Source: Pontixanthobacter aquaemixtae (GTDB taxonomy: Bacteria; Pseudomonadota; Alphaproteobacteria; Sphingomonadales; Sphingomonadaceae). Taken from it: a stretch of DNA of 64,000 nt. The stretch is from positions 992,001 through 1,056,000 of the forward strand of contig NZ_WTYX01000002.1 in assembly GCF_009827395.1 (NCBI RefSeq), given 5' to 3'. A program made the position numbers and the translations under genes. The notes beneath the pieces were generated by a model. It was not told the DNA's origin and made no database searches. It saw nothing but the letters and a program-made list of their open reading frames with translations. Position 1 is the first letter of the stretch. Each line of letters opens with the position of its first letter. Below are positions 51,905 through 61,054 of this stretch, one piece after another.

Positions 51905-53551
51905 ATGGAAAGTAACGCTCTGGTTCTGTCCGATCCGAACGTCCTTGCCGAATATGCGCGGGAATCTCAGTTCAAGACATTCTTTGAGAAGCGCTTCGCC
52001 GCGCCGCCCGATCTTGCGGCCTTGCTGTTTCGCGACGGCGCGCTGATCAATGCCTATAAAGGCACCCAGTTCACCGTTGGCGGGCTATGGGAGAATATCA
52101 AAGGCGTAATCGGCGGGTCGCATCATTATGCGATCATGCTGGCCGATCTGAAGCCGTTTCAGGTCAAATTCCCCATTCGCGCGATTTCGAAAGACAAGGT
52201 CGAGATTGCCGGTGTTGCGACGCTGGAACTGCAACTTGATCCGGACAATCCGGGCAATATTCTGGGTTTGATGCGCGGCATCAGCCGCCAGAATCCGGAC
52301 GAGGATAGCGGTGAGCCATCCAATGTCGGGCGCAAGGCGCTGTCGGTCTATGATGTACAGCAGCGTCTCGAGCCGCAATTTGAAGATCGTATCTTCGAAC
52401 ATGTGATCGGCCGGCACAATGCTGATGAAATCCGCGGTAATCGCGGAATGCAGGATCAAATTCAGGCCGACATGATGACCGAAGCAGAGCGGATCGCGGG
52501 CGATATCGGCCTGATGGTGCGCAACGGTTCGATCACTTTCGCCATGAATGATGCCGAACGGCAGGAATTCGAGAAAGCGCGGATCGAGCGTGAGCAGGCG
52601 GCAATGGATCACCAGCTCGAACTGCTCAAACGCGAAGTCGAGCGGCAGACTGAGTCGACCGAAGTCAAAATCCAGTCGAACACCGATGTCGCCAAGCTCC
52701 AGCGAGCGAGCGAGGACGAGCTGAAGCATATGGTGCTCGAAAGCGAGGTTTCCTTTGTTGATGCCCGCGAAGCAGCGGCGCGCCGGCAGGAAGCCGAAGC
52801 GCTAGAACACCAGATTGTCATTCTGGGTAAGGAACGCGCGGCCAAATTCGCGATGGCGCTGGAAGACGAGGATCACGGTTTCGATGTGGCCAAGGCGAAG
52901 GAGCGGACGCGCGCGTTCACACGCGATACCGAACTGCTCGAAACCAAACACAATATTGAGCTTAACAAACTGCGAACTGCAGCAGGAATTGAGACCAAGG
53001 AAGCCGTCTCGCTTTCCGATATTAAAATCGATGATGCGCAAGTTTCGTCCAAGCAAAACCAGACGGAACGCTGGAACGAAATTGCGAACAAAAATCTAGA
53101 AAAACTGACCGATGATGAATTGCGCAAGAAAGATGCCGAATCTAATCGCAAGATCGCTGAGGGCAGAGCGGAAGCCGACGCGCGCGTAGCCCAGATGGCG
53201 GCAGCTGCCGGCATGAGCGCTGAGCAGATCGGTGCGATCACATCCAGCTTTAGTCCAGAGGCAGCACAAGCTGCTATCGCTCAGGCGCAAGCGCGCGCGG
53301 CGAGCGGTGAGAAAATGACCGCAATTATTCGCGAACTCACTGCCGAGAGCCGCGAGCATGAGCATCGCATGCTCGAAACCGGGATGAAAGGCGCGAGCGG
53401 CGTCGCGGCCGGTGCTGGCGGGAAGGGCAAACCCGCCGAGTCCGGGGATGCGGCAGGGTCCGCTACCAAGGTCGAATGCACCCAATGCGGCAAGGTGTTG
53501 GGGGCGAAGGACAAATTCTGCACCGCCTGCGGCCACCGGATGCGTACATGA
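51905..53551 (+). CDS. SPFH/Band-7-like coiled-coil protein with C-terminal zinc ribbon
   Basis: 548 residues. The N-terminal half (about 35-215) has the layout of SPFH domains ('LLFRDGALINAYKGTQFTVGG', then 'FQVKFPIRAISKDKVEIAGVATLEL'). A long Glu, Arg and Lys-rich coiled coil follows (about 216-440). The last 24 residues carry two CxxC pairs (C525, C528, C539, C542). It may build a scaffold at the membrane, as flotillin/YdjI-type proteins do. It overlaps the next gene by 4 bp (ATGA). Confidence 0.82.
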   Translation: MESNALVLSDPNVLAEYARESQFKTFFEKRFAAPPDLAALLFRDGALINAYKGTQFTVGGLWENIKGVIGGSHHYAIMLADLKPFQVKFPIRAISKDKVEIAGVATLELQLDPDNPGNILGLMRGISRQNPDEDSGEPSNVGRKALSVYDVQQRLEPQFEDRIFEHVIGRHNADEIRGNRGMQDQIQADMMTEAERIAGDIGLMVRNGSITFAMNDAERQEFEKARIEREQAAMDHQLELLKREVERQTESTEVKIQSNTDVAKLQRASEDELKHMVLESEVSFVDAREAAARRQEAEALEHQIVILGKERAAKFAMALEDEDHGFDVAKAKERTRAFTRDTELLETKHNIELNKLRTAAGIETKEAVSLSDIKIDDAQVSSKQNQTERWNEIANKNLEKLTDDELRKKDAESNRKIAEGRAEADARVAQMAAAAGMSAEQIGAITSSFSPEAAQAAIAQAQARAASGEKMTAIIRELTAESREHEHRMLETGMKGASGVAAGAGGKGKPAESGDAAGSATKVECTQCGKVLGAKDKFCTACGHRMRT

Positions 53552-54696
53552 AGAAACGGCTGCGTTCACCCAAGCCCTGCTGCCGCGAAACCATTGCGGC
53601 GGACCGCGATGCGATGTGGTGCGGCAGCTGCGGCCAGCCCACCGTGCGCTGCATGGGTTTTTCCGAATGCGGCGGTCTGGTCGGTGCCGATGGACAATGT
53701 TCTGTTTGCGTAGAGCCGCATCTTATCATCGTACCGGGCGCAACAATGCATGCCCCGGTCGGCGGTTCGGTGGCGTTGCCGTTCGAACTGATGAACGGAG
53801 CTTCCAGCGATCGCCCGATTTTTATCACCGGTCTATGGAGCCGCGAAAAGGGCGATTGGCGCGAAGAGCGTTTGAGCTGGGAAGAGCTGGGCCAGGGAGA
53901 ACGGTCGCCCGCATCGGTCATCGCGCGCGAAATTGACAAGCCCGGGCTGCATGAAATCGAGATCATGTTCGCGGTGGCGACGCGGTACAAGCAGCGCGAG
54001 GAACGCTTCGCATTTTCGAGCCGGATTTTGCTGACGGTTCAGGGAGAGGGCAGCCAAGCTGGCCCGACGATCCAGATCAGCAGCGAAAACGAGATGAACG
54101 GCAACGTCATCCAGATCCATGACAACACTTCGGGCGATGGTAGCGGCAGCGGCAAAGTGATCGAAGCGATCGACCTCAATGTCAGCCGGCTCGATCTGGA
54201 AGAACAACGCCTCGGTCTGCGCGGGATGGAGTCTGGGTTGCGCGTGCGGCGGTCCGCCTTGTTCGAATTTTCCGGCTTCCCGGCGGAAGACCATGTCCCC
54301 GACGGGCAGCCGATCATGACGCCGGACGGGTTGCTCGCATTCGGGCGCGAACGCGCGCGCGAAACAGGCGGGGGTAGCGACGTCCGCTTGCTGGCGGTGA
54401 ATGCCGACGGTTCGCTCGACCGTGAATTGTCGCTGACGATTTCGCGCAGGCATTTCGATGTGTTCATCGAGAATGATTGTCTTTGCTTGCGGGTGCGCGG
54501 GCGGAACAAGCTGCTCGTCAATGGCGAGACGTTGAAAATGGAAGAGCGCATCGTTCTGGATGACGGGGACCGGATCATGCCGCTGATCGATCATCCGTCA
54601 ATGCTGGTGATCACCGTTGCGTTCAGGCGCGAACACAACCGTGTCAGCACCGTGCATTTTTACCGAGAACCTGCCTCGGAGGGTACCGGGCAATGA
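53548..54696 (+). CDS. Zinc-ribbon protein with C-terminal FHA-like domain
   Basis: 382 residues from the ATG overlapping the SPFH stop. The N-terminus holds eight Cys (11, 12, 25, 28, 35, 41, 51, 54), enough for two zinc sites. A beta-rich middle (about 60-170) and a Gly and Ser-rich linker follow. Residues 263-360 resemble an FHA domain: GR at 266-267, SRRH at 299-302 and NG at 325-326. It should bind phosphothreonine peptides, presumably made by the next gene's kinase. It overlaps that gene by 4 bp. Confidence 0.8.
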   Translation: MKKRLRSPKPCCRETIAADRDAMWCGSCGQPTVRCMGFSECGGLVGADGQCSVCVEPHLIIVPGATMHAPVGGSVALPFELMNGASSDRPIFITGLWSREKGDWREERLSWEELGQGERSPASVIAREIDKPGLHEIEIMFAVATRYKQREERFAFSSRILLTVQGEGSQAGPTIQISSENEMNGNVIQIHDNTSGDGSGSGKVIEAIDLNVSRLDLEEQRLGLRGMESGLRVRRSALFEFSGFPAEDHVPDGQPIMTPDGLLAFGRERARETGGGSDVRLLAVNADGSLDRELSLTISRRHFDVFIENDCLCLRVRGRNKLLVNGETLKMEERIVLDDGDRIMPLIDHPSMLVITVAFRREHNRVSTVHFYREPASEGTGQ

Positions 54697-56306
54697 TTAC
54701 TTGCAACAATTGCCAATCTGAAAATCCGGAAGGTTCATCCTTCTGCGCGAGCTGCGGCAAGCCGTTGAAGGAACAGGTTGCGCCGCCACTGGGGGACGAT
54801 CTCGCCTCGGCGCAGACGGTTAGTCCGTATGAAACAATCGGCAGAAAAACCAAGAAGGCGGATCCCCAGCTGGATTATGCCGAGGGCGACGTTTTCGGCG
54901 GCCGCTACACCGTCAATTCGCTGATCGGGCGGGGCGGCATGGGTGTGGTTTACCGCGCCACTGACCGGCACGGCGAGCGTGATGTCGCGCTCAAACTGAT
55001 CCGCCCCGATGTTCTTGCCGGCGAGGAATCGGTCAAACGGCTGATATCCGAAGGGGTCACCACGCAGGACCTTTCGCACGACAATATTGTGCGCGTGTAC
55101 AATGTCGATGAGGCCGACGGCCTACCCTATGTCGCGATGGAATTTGTTGAGGGGACCACGCTGGCCGAATGGCATCGTACGCGTATTGCCGCGCGCGAAC
55201 AAGTGCCGACGCATGTTGTTGGCCGGATCATCATGGAAGTGCTGGCCGGGCTGGAAGTTGCGCATGATGCGGGCATTATCCACCGCGATCTGAAGCCGCA
55301 GAATATCATTCTGACGGCCGAACCGGACGAGAAAAACGCGCCGCTCAAAATCCTCGATTTCGGTATCGCCCGCGCTGCGGATGCGGAGGAATCGCTCGCC
55401 GGAACAACCATGGGTACGCCGGGCTATATGGCGCCCGAACAGCGCACCGATCCCGATCTGGTTGACGGATCAGCCGACCTGTTTGCGCTGTCGAAGATAT
55501 TCTACAAATTGCTGATGGACGCGTTGCCCGATGGAATGTGGCAACCTCCTTCGTCAAGCCGCAGCGATGTGCCGGTGCCGGTGGACGAACTGATCCTTGC
55601 AGGCATTTCGGTCAACCGGCAGGGACGCCCGCAAACCGTTGGCGAATACCGCGAGCGTTTGGTCGCGGCGATGAACAATCGCAGATGGGGAGGGCCGACA
55701 CCTGCACCCGGCCCTGGTCCGAGACCCGTCCCTCCGTCACCCCCGGGCCCAATAGATAATGGTCCGAAGGGTTTCGAAGAGTTCGTGAAGGTAAACCAGA
55801 AACCTATTGGTATTGGCTGCGGATCGTTGCTGGTACTGGTCTTTCTGGCGGCGCTTATCGATTCCTGCGACCCGGGATATGAATCCGGATATTACGAGGA
55901 CGAGAACAGTTTTCTCGATTCAGATATCGACGCAATGGACGATGCAGCCGATGCGATGGAAGAAGCAGCGGTAGAGGCAGCATCGCCCGCATACTCGGTT
56001 TACAATGGCAGCTGGTACCCCGAGTCCGGTGGCCAGCCCTTGTCGATTTCACTCAGTCCGGATGGCATTTCTAACCAGCAATGGATCACTAGCAGCGGCA
56101 CAAGCGGGGACCGCTGGGAATATGTTCTGGACTTCGGGGGAAAGTATCTGTTCCGCAACGATCTGCTCGACGTCAATAACAAGGTGGTTTTCACCAATGA
56201 ATTCCGTCTGGAATCGGACGGAAGCCACGTCACGCTGACCGAACGTTACCCCAATGGCACATCGGTCCGCGCCGAGCGATATCACATCAATCACACACCA
56301 GAATAG
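54693..56306 (+). CDS. Zinc-ribbon Ser/Thr protein kinase with one membrane span
   Basis: 537 residues. Zinc ribbon (C4, C7, C18, C21); kinase domain (about 66-330) with 'GRGGMGVVYRAT', VALK Lys101, HRDLKPQN 197-204, DFG 222-224 and APE 247-249, so it should be active. A Pro-rich linker (336-353) is followed by a span at about 372-390 and an extracytoplasmic region (391-537) with an acidic segment and a small beta-rich domain. The topology is that of bacterial receptor-like kinases. ATG overlaps the FHA stop. Confidence 0.93.
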   Translation: MITCNNCQSENPEGSSFCASCGKPLKEQVAPPLGDDLASAQTVSPYETIGRKTKKADPQLDYAEGDVFGGRYTVNSLIGRGGMGVVYRATDRHGERDVALKLIRPDVLAGEESVKRLISEGVTTQDLSHDNIVRVYNVDEADGLPYVAMEFVEGTTLAEWHRTRIAAREQVPTHVVGRIIMEVLAGLEVAHDAGIIHRDLKPQNIILTAEPDEKNAPLKILDFGIARAADAEESLAGTTMGTPGYMAPEQRTDPDLVDGSADLFALSKIFYKLLMDALPDGMWQPPSSSRSDVPVPVDELILAGISVNRQGRPQTVGEYRERLVAAMNNRRWGGPTPAPGPGPRPVPPSPPGPIDNGPKGFEEFVKVNQKPIGIGCGSLLVLVFLAALIDSCDPGYESGYYEDENSFLDSDIDAMDDAADAMEEAAVEAASPAYSVYNGSWYPESGGQPLSISLSPDGISNQQWITSSGTSGDRWEYVLDFGGKYLFRNDLLDVNNKVVFTNEFRLESDGSHVTLTERYPNGTSVRAERYHINHTPE

Positions 56307-56356
56307 AGGCCCGGGGCAGGCTAACCCGCCCGGCCAAACCGCGAAGGAGACCGCGC

Positions 56357-57304
56357 ATGTATGATTCAACCTATGAAGGTCATCCGCTCAACGGGTGCCT
56401 GTTCGAAGACAGCCCGGCACCCTCGCCGACTTTGGATGCGCCGGGCGGCTCGGCTTCGGGGGCTGGCATTCCCAAAATGATCGATCTGCGGCCCTATTGC
56501 ACCGCGGTCGAGAACCAGCAGAAGACCAATAGCTGCGTTGCCAATGCGATTGTCGGTGCGGTCGAGTTGCTGCAGAAAAAGGCGGGGCAGAACGATCAGG
56601 ATCTGTCGCGCCTTTTCCTTTACTACAACGCGCGCAAAGTCGGTGATCGCGAGACGAAGGACGAAGGCACCTATATCCACCACGGGATGGCAGCTTTGAT
56701 GGCGCATGGTGTTTGCGAAGAACGCATGTGGCCGTTCCAGCAAGTCGCGGTCAATCAGGTCCCCACGCAGGCGTGCTACCAGAACGCGACGCATTATGAA
56801 GCAATCCAGTTTGCGCGGACCCCGGGCGGTTCGGCAATCGCGGCATTGGCGCAGGAATTGCCGGTGGCGTTCGGTATCGTGCTTCCGGGTGAATGCTATG
56901 CGGTGGCGGCGCAAACCGGGATCATTCCGCCACCCGAAGTGCTCCCCGTTACCAGCCCGCCCAGCGGTCATGCGATGCTGATCGTCGGTTACGATCTGGA
57001 AGAGAAATATTTCATTGTGCGCAATAGCTGGGGGCCGGGATACGGCAAGGATGGATACATTCTGATCCCGTTCGACGTGATGTTCAAATATGCCCATCCT
57101 GACCAGTTCTGGACGATAGGCGCTATCGAGCGTGCGCCCGGTTTGCGCCTGATGGGAATGGGCGTGGAAGAAGCCGCGGCAAGCTATGGCGCCCCTGTCC
57201 AACGGTCAGGCGCATTGGATGGTTTGAGCGGCCAGCTGCGCGGCGAATTGGAAGGTCGATTGGACAAGGCAAAATCGGACTTTGCCAGCCGTCTCAAGAG
57301 CTAA
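56357..57304 (+). CDS. Papain-like (C1 family) cysteine peptidase, no signal peptide
   Basis: 315 residues. Oxyanion Gln54, nucleophile Cys60 (NSCVANAI), His205 (SGHAMLIVGYD) and Asn223 (VRNSWGPGYG) form a complete catalytic set. It has no signal peptide and only a short N-terminal extension (1-40) instead of a long pro-region, so activity in the cytoplasm is implied. It follows the kinase by 50 bp with AAGGAGA ahead of the ATG, and is the last gene of the rightward unit. Confidence 0.9.
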   Translation: MYDSTYEGHPLNGCLFEDSPAPSPTLDAPGGSASGAGIPKMIDLRPYCTAVENQQKTNSCVANAIVGAVELLQKKAGQNDQDLSRLFLYYNARKVGDRETKDEGTYIHHGMAALMAHGVCEERMWPFQQVAVNQVPTQACYQNATHYEAIQFARTPGGSAIAALAQELPVAFGIVLPGECYAVAAQTGIIPPPEVLPVTSPPSGHAMLIVGYDLEEKYFIVRNSWGPGYGKDGYILIPFDVMFKYAHPDQFWTIGAIERAPGLRLMGMGVEEAAASYGAPVQRSGALDGLSGQLRGELEGRLDKAKSDFASRLKS

Positions 57305-57325
57305 CGTCAGGCAAAAACACGCAAA

Positions 57326-57357
57326 TTGGCTTGTCTAGCCGCCGTGCCTTCTATAGC
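57326..57357 (+). promoter_or_regulatory. Possible promoter ahead of the ECF sigma gene
   Basis: TTGGCT and TCTATA spaced 18 bp in the 82-bp gap before the sigma-factor gene. The match to a housekeeping promoter is loose and was found by eye. Confidence 0.25.
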
Positions 57358-57386
57358 CCCATCCCTAAGAGGGGGACGGGACGTAG

Positions 57387-57944
57387 ATGGCTGCCCACGT
57401 CGAAACACAATGGCTGATTTCCGATTGGCGCGAAGGCAATTTGTCTTCGCGGGACAAGCTGATCCAGCGGATATTGCCGGAACTTGAGCAAATTAGCGCA
57501 GCGCGGCTCCGCAATGAAAGTAAAAGTTCGTTATCTACCAATGACTTAATCAATGAGGCCATGCTCCGCATCATGGCCAACGAACCCGAGATCACCGATC
57601 GCGCGCATTTGCTCGCGCTGGTATCGCGCCTGATGCGCAACGTGCTGGTCGATCAGGCGCGGGCGCGCAACGCAGGCAAGCGCGAGCATTTCAAAGTCGA
57701 ACTGCAACCCGATCAGGATGCCGGCCCGGCACGTGATCTGCATTTGCTCGATTCCGCGCTAATCAGGTTAGAGGCCATAGAGCCCGGCTTCGCGGAGATT
57801 GTCGAAATGCGCTATTTTGGCGGAATGACTATTGGCGATATTGCCGAGGTGACGGGCTGGTCCGAACCCACGGTGAAGCGGCGCTGGCAAGTTGCAAAGG
57901 CGTGGCTTGCCGATGCCTTGACGAAGCCGCTGCCAGATGGATGA
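57387..57944 (+). CDS. ECF-type sigma factor (Ser/Thr-kinase-associated group)
   Basis: 185 residues. Region 2 is visible around 'STNDLINEAMLRIMANEP' to 'LVSRLMRNVLVDQARAR', and region 4 as 'IEPGFAEIVEMRYFGGMTIGDIAEVTGWSEPTVKRRWQVAKAWL'. No anti-sigma gene is next to it; instead a kinase gene overlaps its 3' end by 8 bp. This is the arrangement of ECF43-type factors, such as EcfP with PknT, which are switched on by phosphorylation. Confidence 0.9.
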   Translation: MAAHVETQWLISDWREGNLSSRDKLIQRILPELEQISAARLRNESKSSLSTNDLINEAMLRIMANEPEITDRAHLLALVSRLMRNVLVDQARARNAGKREHFKVELQPDQDAGPARDLHLLDSALIRLEAIEPGFAEIVEMRYFGGMTIGDIAEVTGWSEPTVKRRWQVAKAWLADALTKPLPDG

Positions 57945-60318
57945 CGTAGCCCTAGAACGCAAAGCCCTGACGCTGTTCGAAGCGATGCTCGACATCGATG
58001 ACAAAATACGCGAAAAATGGTTGACGGAGCAGACCGGATCCAACGTCAAACTGCGCCAGCGCGTCACCCAGATCTGGCGCGCTGACAAGGCAGCGACGAT
58101 GCAAACCGGCGCTGCGGTGGATGCGGTCGAGCCGCTGCCGCCCCCGGATTCCATCGGCGCTTACAAGATTACCGGTACCATCGGATCGGGCGGGATGGGC
58201 ACCGTCTACGCGGCCGAGCGCGACGAGGGTGATTTCGAACATGCCGTCGCGATCAAGCTGATCAAACCAGGCATATTGTCGGAACGGCTGGTCGCGCGCT
58301 TCAATCACGAACGGCAAATCCTCGCGCGGTTGAACCACCCGAATATCACACGCCTGTTCGATGGCGGAACCACCCGCGACGGTCAGCCCTATATTGTTAT
58401 GGAGCGCGTTGACGGAACCGCGCTTCTGTCTTGGCTGGCTGCGGGAGAGCCCGATGAGGAAGCGCGTCTGCGCCTGTTGTTGCAGGTCTGCGATGCCGCC
58501 GCGCATGCCCACCGCAATCTTATCGTCCACCGCGATCTGACCCCGGCCAATGTGCTGGTCGATGCAGAGGGGCAGGCCAAGCTGATCGATTTCGGTATCG
58601 CCCGCCCTGATGGTGAAGAGGTCATCAGCGATTCCGCCAAGATTCCGCTGACCGCGATGACTTTGACGCCCGGCTATGCCGCGCCAGAGCGGCTGGCGGG
58701 CGATGCGTCGACGGTGCAAAGCGATATCTATTCGGTCGGCCATATGCTGGCAGAGATGATCGATGCACCCCGCGCGCCAGAGCTGGATGCGATTATCGCC
58801 AAGGCCACCGCCGACAATGCGGATGATCGATACCCCGCAATGGAGCGGTTGGCGGAGGATATCCGGCTTTACCTAGATGGTCGCCCGGTCGAGGCGATGC
58901 CCGGTTCCACATTCTATCGCGTGCAAAAATGGGGCCTGCGCAACACTGCGCTTGCCGGGGCGATCGGGGCGCTGGTTGTCGCCACGATCGCGGGCGCGGG
59001 GGCAACCGGTTGGTGGTGGTCGCAAGCCGCCGAAGCGCGCGATCAGGCAGAGGCCCGGTTTGACGAAGTACGCGGGATCGCCAATTTCATGCTGTTCGAA
59101 TTGTATGACGAGCTTGAACCGGTTTCGGGCAATACCAAGGCGCTTTCGCACATTGCCGATGAATCGAAAGCCTATCTCGAAAGGCTGAGCGCGGGCGACA
59201 ATCTTGATCCCGACCTGCGGTTGGAAATCGCCCGCGGATATCACCGGCTATCGACCGTGTCGGGCAATCCCGAAGGCGCCAATCTGGGCCGCCGCGAAGA
59301 TGCGCGGCAATTCCTTGATCGGGCATTGGCCGATCTGGACGAACTGCATCGCGAAGAGCCCGGACGCGCCGATATTACCGAAGCTTTGGCGAGCGCGCTC
59401 TATTCGGAGGCAATTTTCAAATTCATTGCGGAAGACGACAATGAAGGATCAATCGCGCCTGCCGAACGATCGGCCAGCCTGTATAGCGCGCTGATCGACA
59501 AAGACCCGCAATCGGCCGATTACCGCTTTGCGTGGTATCGCTCGCGCTTGCAGGCGGCAAAGCCCTTCGTCTGGATCGACAAGGGGCCGGAAGGCGAAGC
59601 ACGGATTCTCAAACTGATCGAAGAGCTCGAAGCGGATCGGGTTCTGGCCAAACAGAAAGAGGATTTCGAAATCGCTTTGGCCAGCCTCTATTCCGAGCTG
59701 GGCTATACAAGGTCATGGTTCCTCGAAGTCGGGAAAGAAGATTATGCCCGTTCGCTTCCACCGATGGACCGCGCCTTTGCAATCTATGACCGGCTGTTTC
59801 GCGAAGCTCCCGCCGGGAAGCGCGATGACAGGCGGCTGAATCTGATTGCGACATTGTTCAAGCGTTCATTGATCCACAGCGATATGGAGCAGCCGCAAAA
59901 AGCGCTGGCCGATCTTGAACTGGCAGAGCGCTACGCAAATTTCATCATCAATCGCGATCCCGATGACGAAGGGGCGAAATCACGTCTCGACACGCTGCAT
60001 TCGCAAAAGCTGTTCGTGCTGCTCGATCTTGGCCGAAATGCAGAGGCAATTGCGCTGGCCCGGCAATCGCTGGCCAAGCGCGAGCAGGCACTGGCCAACG
60101 AGCCGGACAATCTTGGCTATCTGCGCGATGTTGCAACCGGTCAGCAGGGGCTTGCCGACACGCTCGATGAAGCGGGCCAAAGCGCTGCGGCCTGCGCCGC
60201 CAATCTGGCCGCGCTGGACATCTGGGAAGAGGTGGCGAAGCGGTCGGAGATATCGTCGGTTGACCGCGAAAACAGCCTTGTGCCTCTGGAAAAAGCCAAG
60301 GCCCGCTGCAGGTCCTAA
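57937..60318 (+). CDS. Ser/Thr protein kinase with membrane span and long C-terminal repeat region
   Basis: 793 residues. Kinase domain about 75-315: 'GSGGMGTVYAAE', AIK Lys107, 'HRDLTPAN' (198-205), DFG 218-220 and APE 249-251. The catalytic loop has Thr in place of the usual Lys of HRDLKPxN. A Trp-rich hydrophobic span (about 337-361) precedes a helical region to the end with TPR-like periodicity. It is presumed to phosphorylate the overlapping ECF sigma factor and perhaps the FHA protein. Confidence 0.9.
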   Translation: MDDVALERKALTLFEAMLDIDDKIREKWLTEQTGSNVKLRQRVTQIWRADKAATMQTGAAVDAVEPLPPPDSIGAYKITGTIGSGGMGTVYAAERDEGDFEHAVAIKLIKPGILSERLVARFNHERQILARLNHPNITRLFDGGTTRDGQPYIVMERVDGTALLSWLAAGEPDEEARLRLLLQVCDAAAHAHRNLIVHRDLTPANVLVDAEGQAKLIDFGIARPDGEEVISDSAKIPLTAMTLTPGYAAPERLAGDASTVQSDIYSVGHMLAEMIDAPRAPELDAIIAKATADNADDRYPAMERLAEDIRLYLDGRPVEAMPGSTFYRVQKWGLRNTALAGAIGALVVATIAGAGATGWWWSQAAEARDQAEARFDEVRGIANFMLFELYDELEPVSGNTKALSHIADESKAYLERLSAGDNLDPDLRLEIARGYHRLSTVSGNPEGANLGRREDARQFLDRALADLDELHREEPGRADITEALASALYSEAIFKFIAEDDNEGSIAPAERSASLYSALIDKDPQSADYRFAWYRSRLQAAKPFVWIDKGPEGEARILKLIEELEADRVLAKQKEDFEIALASLYSELGYTRSWFLEVGKEDYARSLPPMDRAFAIYDRLFREAPAGKRDDRRLNLIATLFKRSLIHSDMEQPQKALADLELAERYANFIINRDPDDEGAKSRLDTLHSQKLFVLLDLGRNAEAIALARQSLAKREQALANEPDNLGYLRDVATGQQGLADTLDEAGQSAAACAANLAALDIWEEVAKRSEISSVDRENSLVPLEKAKARCRS

Positions 60319-60326
60319 GCGGTACG

Positions 60327-60962
60327 CTAAAGCTGGAAGGCGGGGCGCTGTTTCAGCCGCGCATGCCATTTGGCGACATTTGCATGCGTTTCGAGCGGGC
60401 GTTTCTTCACCACTTTGGCGAAATCGACAAACACATAGGCCGTGACATCTGCCACCGACAGCTGACCAGCCGCGACAAATTCATGATCGGCAAGATGCGC
60501 GTCAAACTTGTCGAGAAAATTGTCCACTTGCGCGAAACCGCGCACGGCCAATTCAGGAATCTGCGGGTAGTCATGTGGACCGGGCAGCGCTCGATCTTTC
60601 ATTGCCGGGTTGGAGTTTCGCAGTGCACTGGCGACACCCATACCGAATTCCATTTCCACTTTCGCTTGCCATGTGGCGATGTCGGCCTTGTCGGTGGGTG
60701 AAACGCCCATCAGCGGCGGTTCGGGATAGGTCGCCTCCAGCCATGCGGCGATCCCCGCATTGTCGGTCAGCACGGTTCCGTCCTCCAGCTTCAGCGCCGG
60801 CACCGTGGCATTGGGATTGATCGCGCGAAAGGCCTCACCCATTTGTTCGGCGGTCCGCAGGTCAATCTCCACCACATCATGCGGCGCGTTCTTTTCCGCC
60901 AGAATAATCCGTGCGCGGCGCGGGCTGGGCGCGGTTTTGCAGTCGTAGAAAGTCAGCGTCAT
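60327..60962 (-). CDS. Glutathione S-transferase family protein
   Basis: 211 residues from the ATG at 60962 (GGAG upstream). The N-terminal thioredoxin fold is seen in 'MTLTFYDCKTAPSPRRARIILAEKN', 'NPNATVPALKLEDGTVLTDNAGIAAWLE' (cis-Pro and Ser/Asp), and the C-terminal helical domain ends 'ARLKQRPAF'. Substrate unknown. It is convergent to the kinase and divergent from the next transferase. Confidence 0.93.
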   Translation of the reverse strand: MTLTFYDCKTAPSPRRARIILAEKNAPHDVVEIDLRTAEQMGEAFRAINPNATVPALKLEDGTVLTDNAGIAAWLEATYPEPPLMGVSPTDKADIATWQAKVEMEFGMGVASALRNSNPAMKDRALPGPHDYPQIPELAVRGFAQVDNFLDKFDAHLADHEFVAAGQLSVADVTAYVFVDFAKVVKKRPLETHANVAKWHARLKQRPAFQL

Positions 60963-61054
60963 CGCGGTGCTCCGGGCCTTAATTTCGACATTGTAGGTGC
61001 CATATCGCACTGCTAGTTTTTGATGACAAGCATATCAACCGGAGCACGCCCAGC

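Noticed and set aside
49460-60318. The kinase/SPFH locus as a prophage or transposon
   Set aside because: No integrase, transposase or structural phage gene; codon use looks like the rest of the window. A defence or stress island remains possible.
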